Assembly (NCBI RefSeq): GCF_027594785.1
Contig: NZ_CP075584.1
Location: forward strand, 3,224,001-3,288,000
Reading direction: 5' to 3'
Origin: Cryobacterium breve
GTDB taxonomy: Bacteria > Actinomycetota > Actinomycetes > Actinomycetales > Microbacteriaceae
Length of the DNA: 64,000 bases
The stretch's first letter is position 1; every line of letters starts with the position of its first letter. The notes beneath the pieces are model-generated. The model was not told where the DNA came from and made no database searches. It worked only from the letters and a program-made list of their open reading frames with translations. Shown piece after piece: positions 1-8,507 of this stretch. A program made the position numbers and the translations under genes.

Positions 1-238
1 CCTCGTGACCGACCCGTACATCGATGTCGAGGGACTCGCGGAGGCTCTCCGGTGTCTGCAGGAGCAGGCGGCTACGATCCGCTATCACTTCGCCGACGTG
101 GTACGGAAGTCCACAATTCGCGAAGGAGACGTGATGACCGCGTTCGAGCACGACGATTTCTGCGAACTCGTCCAAGCGGCGGGCGCGGGCGGCGACGGAT
201 GCACCGGCTGCTACCCCGCCTACGACAACGATCTTCAT
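1..238 (-). CDS. CoA-disulfide reductase / FAD-dependent pyridine nucleotide-disulfide oxidoreductase, N-terminal part
   Basis: The gene runs off the left edge; only the first 79 codons from the ATG at 238 are present. The protein opens with a Rossmann FAD-binding motif (IVVVGGVAAGASVAARAR), has an acidic-ended second strand (IVVLERG), and then SFANCGLPY around residue 42. That sequence carries the single redox cysteine typical of CoA-disulfide reductases, NADH oxidases and persulfide-linked relatives. Such enzymes reduce CoA disulfide or polysulfide with NAD(P)H. It is divergent from the small Cys-rich gene at 407, and a CsoR-type operator overlaps its likely -10 box. The exact subfamily cannot be fixed from the N-terminus alone. 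Confidence 0.8.
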   Translation of the reverse strand, partial: MKIVVVGGVAAGASVAARARRLDEFAEIVVLERGHHVSFANCGLPYHVGEVIADRSRLLLQTPESLRESLDIDVRVGHE

Positions 239-282
239 GGGGGTGCCTTTCGTCGGCCGGGACAGCGATTCGGCCGACCCGG

Positions 283-302
283 CATATACCCCCATGGGTA
301 AT
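283..302 (-). promoter_or_regulatory. CsoR-type operator overlapping the -10 of the leftward gene
   Basis: Read on the minus strand the sequence is TTACCCATGGGGGTATAT, the G/C-tract palindrome flanked by TA steps that CsoR/RcnR/CstR repressors bind. The TATATG at its 3' end (283-288) is a good -10 for the gene starting at 238. It mirrors the site at 358-373. Confidence 0.6.
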
Positions 303-357
303 TGGGGGACTGATTCTGACACTACACCCGCGGGATATCGCGGACCGTGCACTCTAG

Positions 358-376
358 ATACCCATGGGGGTATAGT
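358..376 (+). promoter_or_regulatory. CsoR-type operator overlapping the -10 of the rightward gene
   Basis: ATACCCATGGGGGTAT is a near-perfect palindrome; its end runs into TATAGT (371-376), a good -10 for the gene at 407. The core is the same as the site at 283-302 but in the opposite orientation. One CsoR-family repressor, not visible in this window, would therefore control both divergent genes in response to copper or persulfide. Confidence 0.65.
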
Positions 377-406
377 GAGTGCTTTCACTCACGAAGGAGC
401 CTGCCG

Positions 407-574
407 ATGTGCCACGCCAAGACCTGCAAGACCTGCGGGAAGACCACCTGGGCCGGCTGCGGCCAGCACGTCGACCAGGTCATGCGCGGCGTGCCGAAGT
501 CGCAGCGCTGCCCCGGGCACGAGAACGAACAGGCGTCCGGTGGCTTCCTGTCCCGGCTCTTCGCGGGCCGCTAG
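407..574 (+). CDS. small Cys/His-rich protein (55 aa), putative metal-binding
   Basis: A 55-residue protein starting at ATG 407 after a GAAGGAG ribosome-binding site (393-399). Cysteines 2, 7, 10, 18 and 35 and histidines 3, 21 and 38 are spaced like a zinc- or copper-binding knuckle (CKTCGKTTWAGCGQH), followed by a basic linker and a short amphipathic tail (FLSRLF). It shares a divergent promoter region with a CoA-disulfide-reductase-like gene and has its own CsoR-type operator. A role in metal or sulfur stress is inferred from that context. I do not recognise a named family. Confidence 0.7.
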   Translation: MCHAKTCKTCGKTTWAGCGQHVDQVMRGVPKSQRCPGHENEQASGGFLSRLFAGR

Positions 575-751
575 CCTGTGCTGATTCCTTCCTTCCTGCC
601 CGCCGTCGGAGATCATCTGATCACCGTGGGACAGTGCCTTTTTCTTGCCCTCTGACCGGCCTGTCCGGTAGCGACCTGCATCCACTAGGGTTCTGAATAG
701 GACCGCGGAGAAGCGGGGGCACAACGGTGCCACAATCATCGGGGGATTGAT

Positions 752-1846
752 ATGCGTGCTCGAATAAGTGCCGCTGCGTGTGCCATGGCTTTGACAGGGC
801 TGGTTCTGCTTTCCGGCTGTGCGGGCCCTGGGTCAAGCGCGCCAGGCGCCGGTCCGGTCACCGAAGTCGCAACCACGACTCCGACGCCGACCGCTTCCGC
901 GACAGTGCCCGCCGGGCAGACCCGGCCTGCCGGTGTCTTCGGCGGCACCTGCGCCGCAGTTTTCACCGTTGACGAAGTCGGCGCGGCCGTCGGCGCGGCT
1001 GTTGCGAGTTCGGAGACGGCCAGGAACGTCTTGCTCGCGGGGGATCCCGCCTTCGCCGCCGTGCCCGCGCGGGGCGGTATCGATTGCCTGTGGTCCGAGA
1101 ATGAGAGTCTCACGGGCGCCTACGTCGCTGCCGTCGTTCTGGCCGCTGCGTCAGTGAAGAACGTTCACGCGGATGAGGTCTCCTGCTACGGAGCAGACGT
1201 ACCCGACCCTGCTCAATCCGGATCCTGTCGCGTCAGTGCCACCGTTGGGGGCTACTGGCTGAGCGCAGTCGTCCACACTGCGGTCGGGACGATCAACGAC
1301 GATACTCGTACCGCAGTTGCGACACTTCTCGCCACGTTCTCGGGTCGTGCACGGGCCGCGGGCACGCCGGTGACCGTTGTGACTCCGAGTGGCGCCTGGC
1401 AGCGAGAGGATTGCGCCACACTGTCGGATGCCGCACACGTCACGGACGCCATTTCCAGTCCCGGACTCACGGTTCTTTCGGGAGACACTGCCGGCGGCGA
1501 AGCCGCCCAGGGGCGTTACTCGGCCCTTGAGAGCGCCGGCGTTTTCGCGTGCAGCTGGTCTCAGTCGCCGACTCCGACCGGCCAGATTGGATCCTTCAGC
1601 ATCATCCTGCTTCCGGGTGGGTCCTGGGCTCAGGGGGATGTCGCGCTGAAGACCGGGGCCAAGGTCGTGTCAATCTCCGGGGTCGAGCGTGCGACCCGGA
1701 TTCCAAATGAGGGTGGCGGCTATACCTTCGACGTGTTCGACGGAGTCAACTGGCTGCAGCTCTCCACCAATGCCACCACAGAGTCGGATCTGGACCGGTT
1801 GACTCCAGCGATCCCGGCCCTCGTGAATGCTCTCAACGCCGCGTGA
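752..1846 (+). CDS. putative lipoprotein of unknown function
   Basis: The 364-residue protein has a lipoprotein signal peptide: a short basic N-terminus, a hydrophobic core and the lipobox LLSGC, with the lipidated Cys at about residue 23. A Ser/Thr/Pro/Ala-rich linker (residues 25-55) follows, then a globular region with several scattered cysteines that could form disulfides outside the membrane. The start follows a GGGGGA ribosome-binding site. It is monocistronic and ends at a convergent terminator. No function is recognised; the lipoprotein at 23255-23905 has a similar layout. Confidence 0.8.
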   Translation: MRARISAAACAMALTGLVLLSGCAGPGSSAPGAGPVTEVATTTPTPTASATVPAGQTRPAGVFGGTCAAVFTVDEVGAAVGAAVASSETARNVLLAGDPAFAAVPARGGIDCLWSENESLTGAYVAAVVLAAASVKNVHADEVSCYGADVPDPAQSGSCRVSATVGGYWLSAVVHTAVGTINDDTRTAVATLLATFSGRARAAGTPVTVVTPSGAWQREDCATLSDAAHVTDAISSPGLTVLSGDTAGGEAAQGRYSALESAGVFACSWSQSPTPTGQIGSFSIILLPGGSWAQGDVALKTGAKVVSISGVERATRIPNEGGGYTFDVFDGVNWLQLSTNATTESDLDRLTPAIPALVNALNAA

Positions 1847-1868
1847 GCAGCTAGCGCGACGGAGATAA

Positions 1869-1895
1869 CGCAGGGCCCCTTCTCAGGGCCCTGCG
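1869..1895. terminator. hairpin between convergent genes
   Basis: A perfect 10-bp stem CGCAGGGCCC/GGGCCCTGCG with a 7-nt loop lies between the stops of the lipoprotein (1846) and the leftward HNH gene (1909). There is no U tract, so it may act in both directions as a weak or Rho-assisted terminator. Confidence 0.6.
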
Positions 1896-1908
1896 GCGCA
1901 TGGTCTGG

Positions 1909-3658
1909 TCAGTCGCGGTTGGGTGGTCCGGTGAGGACCTGGTGGGCGCGGTGTCGGTTCGGTGGCCGCCAGAGCCGCTGCGGGTCGATGAGTCCGGGAG
2001 CTCGCACTTGTGGTGATCCTTTCACCATGCGGATCTCCCACCCGGAGGTGTCGATCGTGTGGTGATGGAACCAACACAGTAAGACACCGTTGTCGACCGT
2101 GGTGGGCCCGTTCTGCGCCCAGGGCTTCACGTGGTGTACTTCGGCCCAGTGCGCGGGGGCCTTGCAGCCGGGGATGATGCACCCGCCGTCGCGGGCGGTG
2201 ATCGCCCGGCGTTGCGCCCGGTTGAAGTACCGTCGCTCCGGACCGAGCTTGAGGACCTGGTTGTTTTCCCCGAAGAGGACCCCTTGGAAGCCGCCGTCAC
2301 AGATCCGCTGGTGCACCGTCTTGAGCGACACCGGGGCCTCGACCCCGTCGATCCACCCGACGCCGACCCCGGAGGCAAGGTCGGCCGCGTTCACGTGCAC
2401 CATCACCGTCGGGGCCGACCCGCCCATGCTGGGCGTGTCCTCGTCCCGGGCGGCGTGCTCGAACAGGGCCCGAAGGATGTCTGCACGTTTCTCCCCGCCG
2501 GTACGGGTGTCCGCGCGCCGCTCTCGCAGCTCGGCCTCGATCACATCAAGCTCCGGGCCCGTGCCTACGTCGGTACCGGTATCGGTGCCCGCGGTCTCGG
2601 CTCCGGGGATCAGCTGCCCGGAATCCATCCGGGCCTGCTCCTCCTCGGTGGGGAACGCGGGCCGGGCGTGGAAGCTGAGGAACGCGTCGAAGAGGGTGTT
2701 CATCATCCCGTACAGGCTCCGGCGTCACCCCGCCCTTGACCGGGTACAGCCCGTTCTTCAACTGGCCGAAGCCGATGTTCGACTTCGCCTCGAACAGGTC
2801 CTCCTGCGGGACCATCCCGTCGGGGTCCAGGATGGCCTGCCACTGCAACACCATCCCGCGGATCAGGTCCGCAGCCGCGGGCACCCCGGCGCCGGCGAGG
2901 ATCTCGGTTTCCGGGGTGATCCACCCGGCCGCCGTGGCGACCAGGGCCCGCTCGGCGACCTCCACCTCCGCCGGGACCGCCCGGTGACTGACCGACCCGA
3001 GCCCCGTGGTGATCAGCTCGGCCGCCTCCACACCGATGTCCCCCGTCGCCAGGGCGGCCCCGACGACCGGGAAGAGTGGCGGCAACACCGCCAGGCCCGC
3101 CCGGCGGGGCAACACCGCATCCCCGAGCTTCGTTCGCCGCTTGACCTCCCGGGCCGACACCCGGGTCACCCGCGTCAGTACGTCCCACGGGCCCCGGCAC
3201 CCCATCCGCCACGCCAGCCCTTCGCGGCCCAGTACCCGTGCCCGCCGGTCGACGTCGGTTGCGGTGGTCACCCGGGCCGCATCCACCGTCCGCCCAATGG
3301 CCTCGACGTCTTTCAGCGCCGTGACGGCTTCCGCATCGCTGAGCAACTCAACCGGGATCGCGGCTAGAGCGTCCGCGAGAGCCGCCTGGATCTCGGCGAG
3401 CCGGGCGACAGCATCCGCATGCACCGACGGCACCGACCCGGCCAGCCCGACAGCACCCTCGAAAGCTTCGGCCACCGCAACGGGATGGGCCGACTCGACT
3501 TGCCCATCCGAGGAGTTGACCGGCGATTCAGCCGGCGATTCAGCCGACGATTCAGCCGACGATTCCGTGGAGGCGAGGCCCACCGGTGTGGGCTGATCCC
3601 CCGCGTCCAGATCGTCTGCCTGCGGGGTATGTGACTGGGGATCCGTAGCTCCTGCCAT
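1909..3658 (-). CDS. 13E12-repeat-family HNH endonuclease-like protein (frameshifted as given)
   Basis: The protein (582 aa after correction) has an Ala/Glu/Ser-rich N-terminus containing short repeats of the ESSAESSAESPAES type (DNA repeats at about 3520-3570), the DUF222/13E12 central domain, and a C-terminal HNH domain (GCIIPGCKAPAHWAEVHHV ... LLCWFHHHTID). The reading frame breaks at CAGGCTC 2713-2719: removing one G restores TPELYGMMNTLFDAF across the break. Many copies of this family occur in Actinobacteria; their biological role is not established. It is convergent with the lipoprotein gene and has no operon partner. Confidence 0.8.
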
Positions 3659-3794
3659 ACCCCGATTCTACCCCGAATCGAACACGAATACGAGATTTAC
3701 TCACCTAATTTTGGGTATCTCATCTCTAATTTCACACGTAATTATGATTCTGAGCGTCAGCCCGGCAATTCTCTGAGTGATCAAGAAAGTTTAC

Positions 3795-3851
3795 TTGACG
3801 CTTCAACTAATCTGCTAGGGTATCGGTTGTCGGTTCAACTAAGCGGGTTGA
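3795..3851 (+). promoter_or_regulatory. promoter with repeated TTCAACTAA boxes upstream of the mhqO-like gene
   Basis: TTGACG at 3795-3800 is a -35 candidate, with TAGGGT or GGGTAT (3816-3823) as -10. TTCAACTAA occurs twice in direct repeat (3803-3811 and 3834-3842), about three helical turns apart; the second copy is part of an inverted repeat TCAAC-N7-GTTGA (3835-3851). This layout suits a MarR/MhqR-type repressor site. Promoter placement is tentative. Confidence 0.4.
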
Positions 3852-3890
3852 GCGCGACGTGTGAGACCGACGCGACTGCAGGAGACGAAC

Positions 3891-4793
3891 ATGACACTCA
3901 CCACTGACCTGACCGGATCCCGGGCCGCGGCAGGCGACCTCCTCGCTGCGACGACGGGCATGGATGCCGTAACGCTGCGCGTCGGCGACCTGGCATTGAT
4001 GTCCTCCTACTACCGGGAGGCGCTCGCGCTCGACCCGATCAGCGCGCAGGGCACGTCGGTCGTGCTCGGCCGCGGCACCACTCCGCTCGTGGTGCTCGAG
4101 CACACGCCAGGTCTGCCGGTTCCCGCCCGCAGCCAGGCCGGACTCTTCCACACCGCGATCCTGTTCGACACGAGCACCGGCCTCGCCGCGACCGTGCTTC
4201 AGGCCGCACGTGACCAGCGGTCGAGCTACGTCGGCAGCGCCGACCACATCGTGAGCAACGCCTTCTACTTCACCGACCCTGAGGGCAATGGGATCGAGCT
4301 CTACGTCGATAGGGACCGCTCGGAGTGGGTCTACAAGAACGGCCAGGTGCAGATGGACACGCTTGCACTCGATCCGAGCGCCTTCCTGCAGCAGAACCTG
4401 CCCGCCGACGGGGGAGAGGCTGAAGTCAGTCCGGCCAAGGTCGGCCATGTTCACCTCCAGGTCGGCGACCTCGAGATGGCCCGGCGCTTCTACGTGGACG
4501 CCCTCGGCTTCGAGACGACCCTCGACTTCCCCGGCGCGCTGTTCGTGAGCGCCGGCGGCTACCACCACCACATGGCGATGAACGTCTGGAACAGCCGCGG
4601 CGTGGGTCCGCGTGCCGCGACTCTCGGCCTCGCCGACGTGGCGATCACCGTGCCTGGCCGCGCCGATCTCGATGCTGTGGCGGAACGCCTTCGTCACCGT
4701 GCGATTCCGCTCGAAGACGACGGCACGAGCATCCGTGTCGACGACCCCTGGAAGACCCGCGTCACCCTGACCGTGGGCGAGGCCTCCGTATGA
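3891..4793 (+). CDS. VOC-family ring-cleaving dioxygenase (MhqO/CatE-like)
   Basis: The 300-residue protein has two tandem glyoxalase/extradiol-dioxygenase (VOC) modules: TLRVGDLALMSSYYREALAL near residue 25, and HVHLQVGDLEMARRFYVDAL near residue 187. The metal-ligand positions look conserved (H near 85, the E in GIELY, H187). ATG 3891 follows an AGGAG site. Its stop overlaps the start of the downstream alpha/beta hydrolase by 4 nt. The pair resembles Bacillus mhqO-mhqD, which detoxifies hydroquinones and quinones. The substrate is inferred. Confidence 0.85.
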   Translation: MTLTTDLTGSRAAAGDLLAATTGMDAVTLRVGDLALMSSYYREALALDPISAQGTSVVLGRGTTPLVVLEHTPGLPVPARSQAGLFHTAILFDTSTGLAATVLQAARDQRSSYVGSADHIVSNAFYFTDPEGNGIELYVDRDRSEWVYKNGQVQMDTLALDPSAFLQQNLPADGGEAEVSPAKVGHVHLQVGDLEMARRFYVDALGFETTLDFPGALFVSAGGYHHHMAMNVWNSRGVGPRAATLGLADVAITVPGRADLDAVAERLRHRAIPLEDDGTSIRVDDPWKTRVTLTVGEASV

Positions 4794-5425
4794 GTGCCCT
4801 CATCACTGTCGAAGCCCGCCGCGACGGCATCGACCTCGCGCTCCCGTCGTCCCGCCCGCTCCTGCTCCTGCTGCACGGGTACGGTTCGCACGAAGGCGAC
4901 CTGCCGAGCCTCGCCGCCTACCTGCCCGAGGGCTTCGACTGGGTGTCGCTGCGCGCGCCGGTCGGCCTGCCGACCGGCGGCTTCGCCTGGTTCCCGATCA
5001 CGGTGCCGGGGCGCCCGAGTCCGGAGCCCGTTATCGAAGCGGCGGATGCCGTACTCGCGTGGCTGGACGCCAATGTGCACCCGGGCACACCCGTCGTTCC
5101 CCTCGGCTTCTCACAGGGCGGCCTCATGGTCACCCAGCTGCTCCGCCAGGCACCTGGCCGGTTCCCCGCCGGCGTCGTGCTCTCCGGATTCACCCTCGAG
5201 GCGACCCTCCCGGGCGACGAGACGCTTGCGGCCACCCGCACGCCGGTGTTCTTCGGTCACGGCGACGCTGACCGGGTCATCTCCGCGGAGACGACCGCGC
5301 GGGCCAGCGCCTGGCTGCCCGGGCACACTGCCCTCACCGAAAAGGTCTACGCCGGGCTGCCGCACTCGATCTCGGCCGAAGAACTCGCCGACGTGTCGCG
5401 GTTCCTGACGGACGCCCTCGGCTGA
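4790..5425 (+). CDS. alpha/beta hydrolase, phospholipase/carboxylesterase family (MhqD-like)
   Basis: A 211-residue serine hydrolase with an oxyanion-hole motif LLLHGYGSHEGD (about residue 26), a nucleophile elbow GFSQGG (about residue 107), the acid in FFGHGDADRV (about residue 163) and the catalytic His in GLPHSIS (about residue 196). Its ATG overlaps the stop of the VOC dioxygenase (ATGA), so the two are translationally coupled. Quinone or aromatic-ester detoxification is inferred from the pairing. The length is normal for the family. Confidence 0.88.
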   Translation: MSALITVEARRDGIDLALPSSRPLLLLLHGYGSHEGDLPSLAAYLPEGFDWVSLRAPVGLPTGGFAWFPITVPGRPSPEPVIEAADAVLAWLDANVHPGTPVVPLGFSQGGLMVTQLLRQAPGRFPAGVVLSGFTLEATLPGDETLAATRTPVFFGHGDADRVISAETTARASAWLPGHTALTEKVYAGLPHSISAEELADVSRFLTDALG

Positions 5426-5435
5426 TCGCGAGGGC

Positions 5436-5817
5436 TCAAACCGGGCCGGCGACGCCGACCAGGTTTCCTGCGGGGTCCCGGAAATGTCCGACGGTGATTC
5501 CGCCAGCCTCGTTGCGCTGGGGTCCGAGAACGACGGTTCCGCCCAGGCTCCTCGGCGGCACGGAGCGCATCGCTTACGCTCTCGACGCCGACGTAGAAGA
5601 TCGAGTGCGAGGCGAATCCCGCGCCCCCGCCGATTCCGCCGGCCGCCGATCCCCAGCCGGGTTCCGGAGTGATGAAGGAATAGTCGGCGGATGCGGAAAT
5701 CGCGGGTGCGACCGGGGCGCCCGCGGGTGCGTCCCACCCGAACAGCGCCGAATAGAATTCGCGCAGCCGTGCCGGATCGGGGCCGATGAGTTCGAAGTGC
5801 ACGACGGGATTTCCCAT
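5436..5817 (-). CDS. VOC-family protein (frameshifted as given)
   Basis: A single glyoxalase-like domain of 126 aa after correction: VVHFELIGPDPARLREFYSA at the N-terminus, then FGWDA and a C-terminal GGITVGHFRDPAGNLVGV. CAGGCTC at 5544-5550 carries an extra G; removing it joins RAAEEL to GGTVVLGPQ and gives a normal family length. ATG 5817 was chosen over the GTG at 5832. It is convergent with the hydrolase gene, only 10 bp apart. The substrate is unknown. Confidence 0.8.
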
Positions 5818-5895
5818 GCCGCAATTCTGCACCCGAAGGTTTGCGGCCGGTCTCGTTCGGTCGTGGTCGAGCTCTTGACCGGCCAGGTAGTTGAA

Positions 5896-5916
5896 TGTAT
5901 CGTCAGTTTTGATACA
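5896..5916. promoter_or_regulatory. inverted repeat TGTATC-N9-GATACA
   Basis: A perfect 6-bp inverted repeat with a 9-nt spacer lies about 38 bp upstream of the membrane protein-GntR pair. It is a plausible operator for the GntR/YtrA-type regulator encoded at 6979. Confidence 0.5.
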
Positions 5917-5953
5917 AGTTTGACTGGTGGGCGACGACAGGGGCGGGCGTCAG

Positions 5954-6991
5954 ATGGTTTTTCGCATGTGGTTCTTCTACGGCTTCCTTCAGTTGGCGAC
6001 AGCGACCATCGTGCCGCTCGGCATCCTGCTGCACGGCGTCCGGGCGGATGTCCGCGACCAGAGTTCCCACGCGCTGGAGTCAGCTGAGCAATCAGGGTGG
6101 GAGTCTGCGGCAGTGACGCACGTCCGACGGGCCAGGCTTTCTGCGGGGACCGTCTCCGGGCTCCTCATCGTCGATCTTCTGTGGGTCAGCTGGTTCAGCG
6201 GATGGTTCGGGGGCGCACCCGACTATTCAGCGAATTGGCTACCTCGGATTCTGCCCATGTCCATCGCCGCAGCCGCGATCCTCGTGCTCGTCCTGCTTCC
6301 CTCGCGCTCCAGGGGAACGGGCCGGGTGCTTGCCGCCGAGATGGACCTGCAACCACGCAATCTCGGATCCTTCGGCTCACCCTGGTGGTTCGTAGCCTGG
6401 CTGCTGTCCGCGGTTGCCCTCGTTCTGACGGTGGTCCTCGCCGGGCTGGTCTCCAGTCCCGATGAAGAGGGCCGTTACTCCATCCTGATCATCGACCTCG
6501 GGTCGGCGAGCGCCCGAGGCGATTTCCTGGGCTGGTTCTATGGGGTGCCGCTGCTCTGCGCACTCGGAGTGCTGATGGTTCTCACCCTCCTGGCCCTGTG
6601 GTCGATTGCCCGCCCGACGGTGGCGATGCGGGCCGCACGCACCGTGGACATCCAGCTTCGACGGCTGCAGACCCGGACTGTGCTGAGCCTGAGTTCCGGC
6701 GCACTACTCGTCACCCTCGGGCTCGCGTGGATATCGATCGGTTCCGCGGGGCGGATGTATATCGGGACGACCTTCCCCGGTGTCGGCGATGTGAAAGTCG
6801 GGTCGCCCCTCAAGGCGATCGCGATGCCGCTCTGGGCGGCCGGCTTCGTCGTCGAGGGGCTCGGCCTCGCCCTGATCATGCTCCCCGTATTCACACGGCG
6901 CATCCGAGTCTCCTCGAGCGTCGCAACGCCCCGCCCCGTTCCCGCGAATACGGGTGCAGACGTCGAGCGGTCCGAGCAGTGTCGTTCCTGA
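5954..6991 (+). CDS. polytopic membrane protein of unknown function
   Basis: This protein has about seven hydrophobic segments, including FFYGFLQLATATIVPLGILL, a region near residue 65, ILPMSIAAAAILVLVLLP, and paired helices near residues 150 and 200. It ends in a short cytoplasmic Ser/Arg-rich tail. ATG 5954 follows AGGGGCGG; a GTG at 5927 would add nine residues. It overlaps the GntR regulator by 13 bp, an arrangement common for YtrA-type regulators and the membrane proteins they control. No enzymatic motif was found. Confidence 0.75.
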   Translation: MVFRMWFFYGFLQLATATIVPLGILLHGVRADVRDQSSHALESAEQSGWESAAVTHVRRARLSAGTVSGLLIVDLLWVSWFSGWFGGAPDYSANWLPRILPMSIAAAAILVLVLLPSRSRGTGRVLAAEMDLQPRNLGSFGSPWWFVAWLLSAVALVLTVVLAGLVSSPDEEGRYSILIIDLGSASARGDFLGWFYGVPLLCALGVLMVLTLLALWSIARPTVAMRAARTVDIQLRRLQTRTVLSLSSGALLVTLGLAWISIGSAGRMYIGTTFPGVGDVKVGSPLKAIAMPLWAAGFVVEGLGLALIMLPVFTRRIRVSSSVATPRPVPANTGADVERSEQCRS

Positions 6992-7335
6992 GCGTTGAGG
7001 GTCCCGGGCTGCCCTCAGAGCAGATTCACCGGCAATTGCGCAGCCGCATTCTTGCAGGCACCCTCGCAGGCGGGGAGCGGCTGCCTTCCGTTCGGCAGCT
7101 GGCCCGGGACCTCGGTGTCGCATCGGGAACGGTCGCCAAGGCCTACAAGCTCCTCGAAGAGGACGGTCTCGTGGTCTCGCGCGCGGGCGCGGGCACGCGG
7201 GTCAGCGGCTCCGTTTCCAGCCCGCCCGCGTCCGTCATGAAGGCCGCGAGGGAGCTGACGCGCGTGGCAGCCGCCAACGGCGTCCAACTCGACGAGGCGA
7301 TCCTCGCGCTGCGCGCATCCTGGCCGCAGGAATAA
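6979..7335 (+). CDS. GntR-family transcriptional regulator, YtrA subfamily
   Basis: A short 118-residue regulator consisting of the GntR winged helix (QIHRQLRSRILAGTLAGGER, then LPSVRQLARDLGVASGTVAKAYKLLEEDGLV) and a short C-terminal helix. The lack of a large effector domain is typical of the YtrA branch. GTG 6979 lies inside the end of the upstream membrane-protein gene, so the two are translationally coupled. It probably represses this operon through the inverted repeat at 5896-5916. Confidence 0.88.
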   Translation: MSFLSVEGPGLPSEQIHRQLRSRILAGTLAGGERLPSVRQLARDLGVASGTVAKAYKLLEEDGLVVSRAGAGTRVSGSVSSPPASVMKAARELTRVAAANGVQLDEAILALRASWPQE

Positions 7336-7373
7336 CGGATACGCGCAACGAGGCTCGCCGTCGAAAGATGCTC

Positions 7374-7700
7374 CTAGCTGGCTGAACCACCGGCAATGGC
7401 GTAGGACCACAGCTCGCTGCTGACGCCGACCGGGCGCGCAGCGGGCTTGCCGTCCTGCGGAGCCTCACTGCGGTGGCCGTGCGCGAATGCGGGAGACGTG
7501 GACCACGCCTGGAAGGACGCCTCATCGGCCCAGCGCGTGATGACCAGCCAGGTGCTGCGATCGTCGGTCGGCTGCAGCAGTTCGAAGCCCTCGAAACCGG
7601 GAGCGTCGTCGACGGCCCCGGCGCGGGCGGCGAACCGACGAGCCAGCTCATCGCCGTTGTCGGCCGGCACAGTAATCGCATTGATCTTGATGATCGTCAT
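7374..7700 (-). CDS. antibiotic biosynthesis monooxygenase (ABM) domain protein
   Basis: A 108-residue single ABM domain: it begins TIIKINAITVPADNGDELAR and contains GFEGFELLQP and WLVITRWADEASFQAW, the usual ABM strand-helix pattern. Such proteins are small cofactor-free monooxygenases or heme-degrading relatives. It lies just downstream of the hps-phi genes on the same strand (109-nt gap) and may be co-transcribed, though no functional link to formaldehyde metabolism is known. Confidence 0.8.
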   Translation of the reverse strand: MTIIKINAITVPADNGDELARRFAARAGAVDDAPGFEGFELLQPTDDRSTWLVITRWADEASFQAWSTSPAFAHGHRSEAPQDGKPAARPVGVSSELWSYAIAGGSAS

Positions 7701-7809
7701 CGGGCTTCCTTCTGTCATGGATACGGGGGTGACCGCGTCTTTCGCCCCATGCTGCCACCGCAGGCTGCATGAACCCTCGGTGGCCCGCGCGGGATTCAGC
7801 TGGCGCGTC

Positions 7810-8433
7810 CTAGATAATGGCGGCGCGCAGTTCCGCTGCCGCTGCAGCAGGGTCGGCCGCGCCGTAGATGGCACCGCCGGCGACCGCAACGGTCGCACCC
7901 GCTCGCTGCACACCCTTGATCGACGTGAGGTTGACGCCACCGGCGACGGAGAAGGGAACCTTCGAGGCCTCGCCGTCGTCGAGGAGGGTCTGGAACGTGA
8001 AGCCAGGCTCAGCCTGCTCGTCCAGTCCCGCGTGCATCTCGACGAACACGGCACCCATCGCGGTGACCTCACGGGCCCGGGTCACCTTGTCGGCGACGCC
8101 GATCAGGTCGACGACGATTCCCTTGCCGTGCGCTGTGGCGGCCTTGACGGCTCCGATGATCGTGCTGTCCCCGGCCGTTCCCAGAACGGTCACGAAGTCG
8201 GCTCCGGCAGTGAACGCGATGTCGGCCTCGAGCTCGCCGGCATCCATCGTCTTGAGGTCGGCGAAGACGAGCTTGTCCGGGTGTGCCTTCTTGATCGCGG
8301 TGACGGCACGCAATCCTTCGCTCTTGATGAGCGGAGTGCCGAGTTCGATGATGTCGACGTGCGGTGCGACCTGTGCGGCAAGAGTGAGGGCGGCGTCCAG
8401 CGTGATGACGTCCATGGCGACCTGCAGTTTCAT
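7810..8433 (-). CDS. hxlA: 3-hexulose-6-phosphate synthase
   Basis: A 207-residue TIM-barrel enzyme of the orotidine-phosphate-decarboxylase superfamily. It contains HVDIIELGTPLIKSEGL, the catalytic signature VFADLKTMDAGELEADIAF (D-x-K-x-x-D) and C-terminal phosphate-binding loops (FSVAGGVN, VAGGAIYG). It condenses formaldehyde with ribulose 5-phosphate, the entry step of the RuMP pathway. ATG 8433 follows AGTAAGGA. Its partner isomerase is immediately upstream in the same operon, as is usual. The CAGGCTC at 8004-8010 is read in frame here and is not an insertion. Confidence 0.9.
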   Translation of the reverse strand: MKLQVAMDVITLDAALTLAAQVAPHVDIIELGTPLIKSEGLRAVTAIKKAHPDKLVFADLKTMDAGELEADIAFTAGADFVTVLGTAGDSTIIGAVKAATAHGKGIVVDLIGVADKVTRAREVTAMGAVFVEMHAGLDEQAEPGFTFQTLLDDGEASKVPFSVAGGVNLTSIKGVQRAGATVAVAGGAIYGAADPAAAAAELRAAII

Positions 8434-8507
8434 TGCTGATTCCTTACTTCGGTTGTGCTTGATTCACCCTGTTGGCCGCGGTCGCGGGCAGGGAAGCATG
8501 AGGGTGC

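Noticed and set aside
5..301. Rightward 98-aa open frame at the left edge
   Set aside because: The minus strand encodes a clear FAD-binding N-terminus over the same bases, starting at 238.
6685..6691. GAGCCTG inside the 5954-6991 membrane-protein gene
   Set aside because: The frame is open and sensible on both sides (LSLSSG), so no base is extra here.
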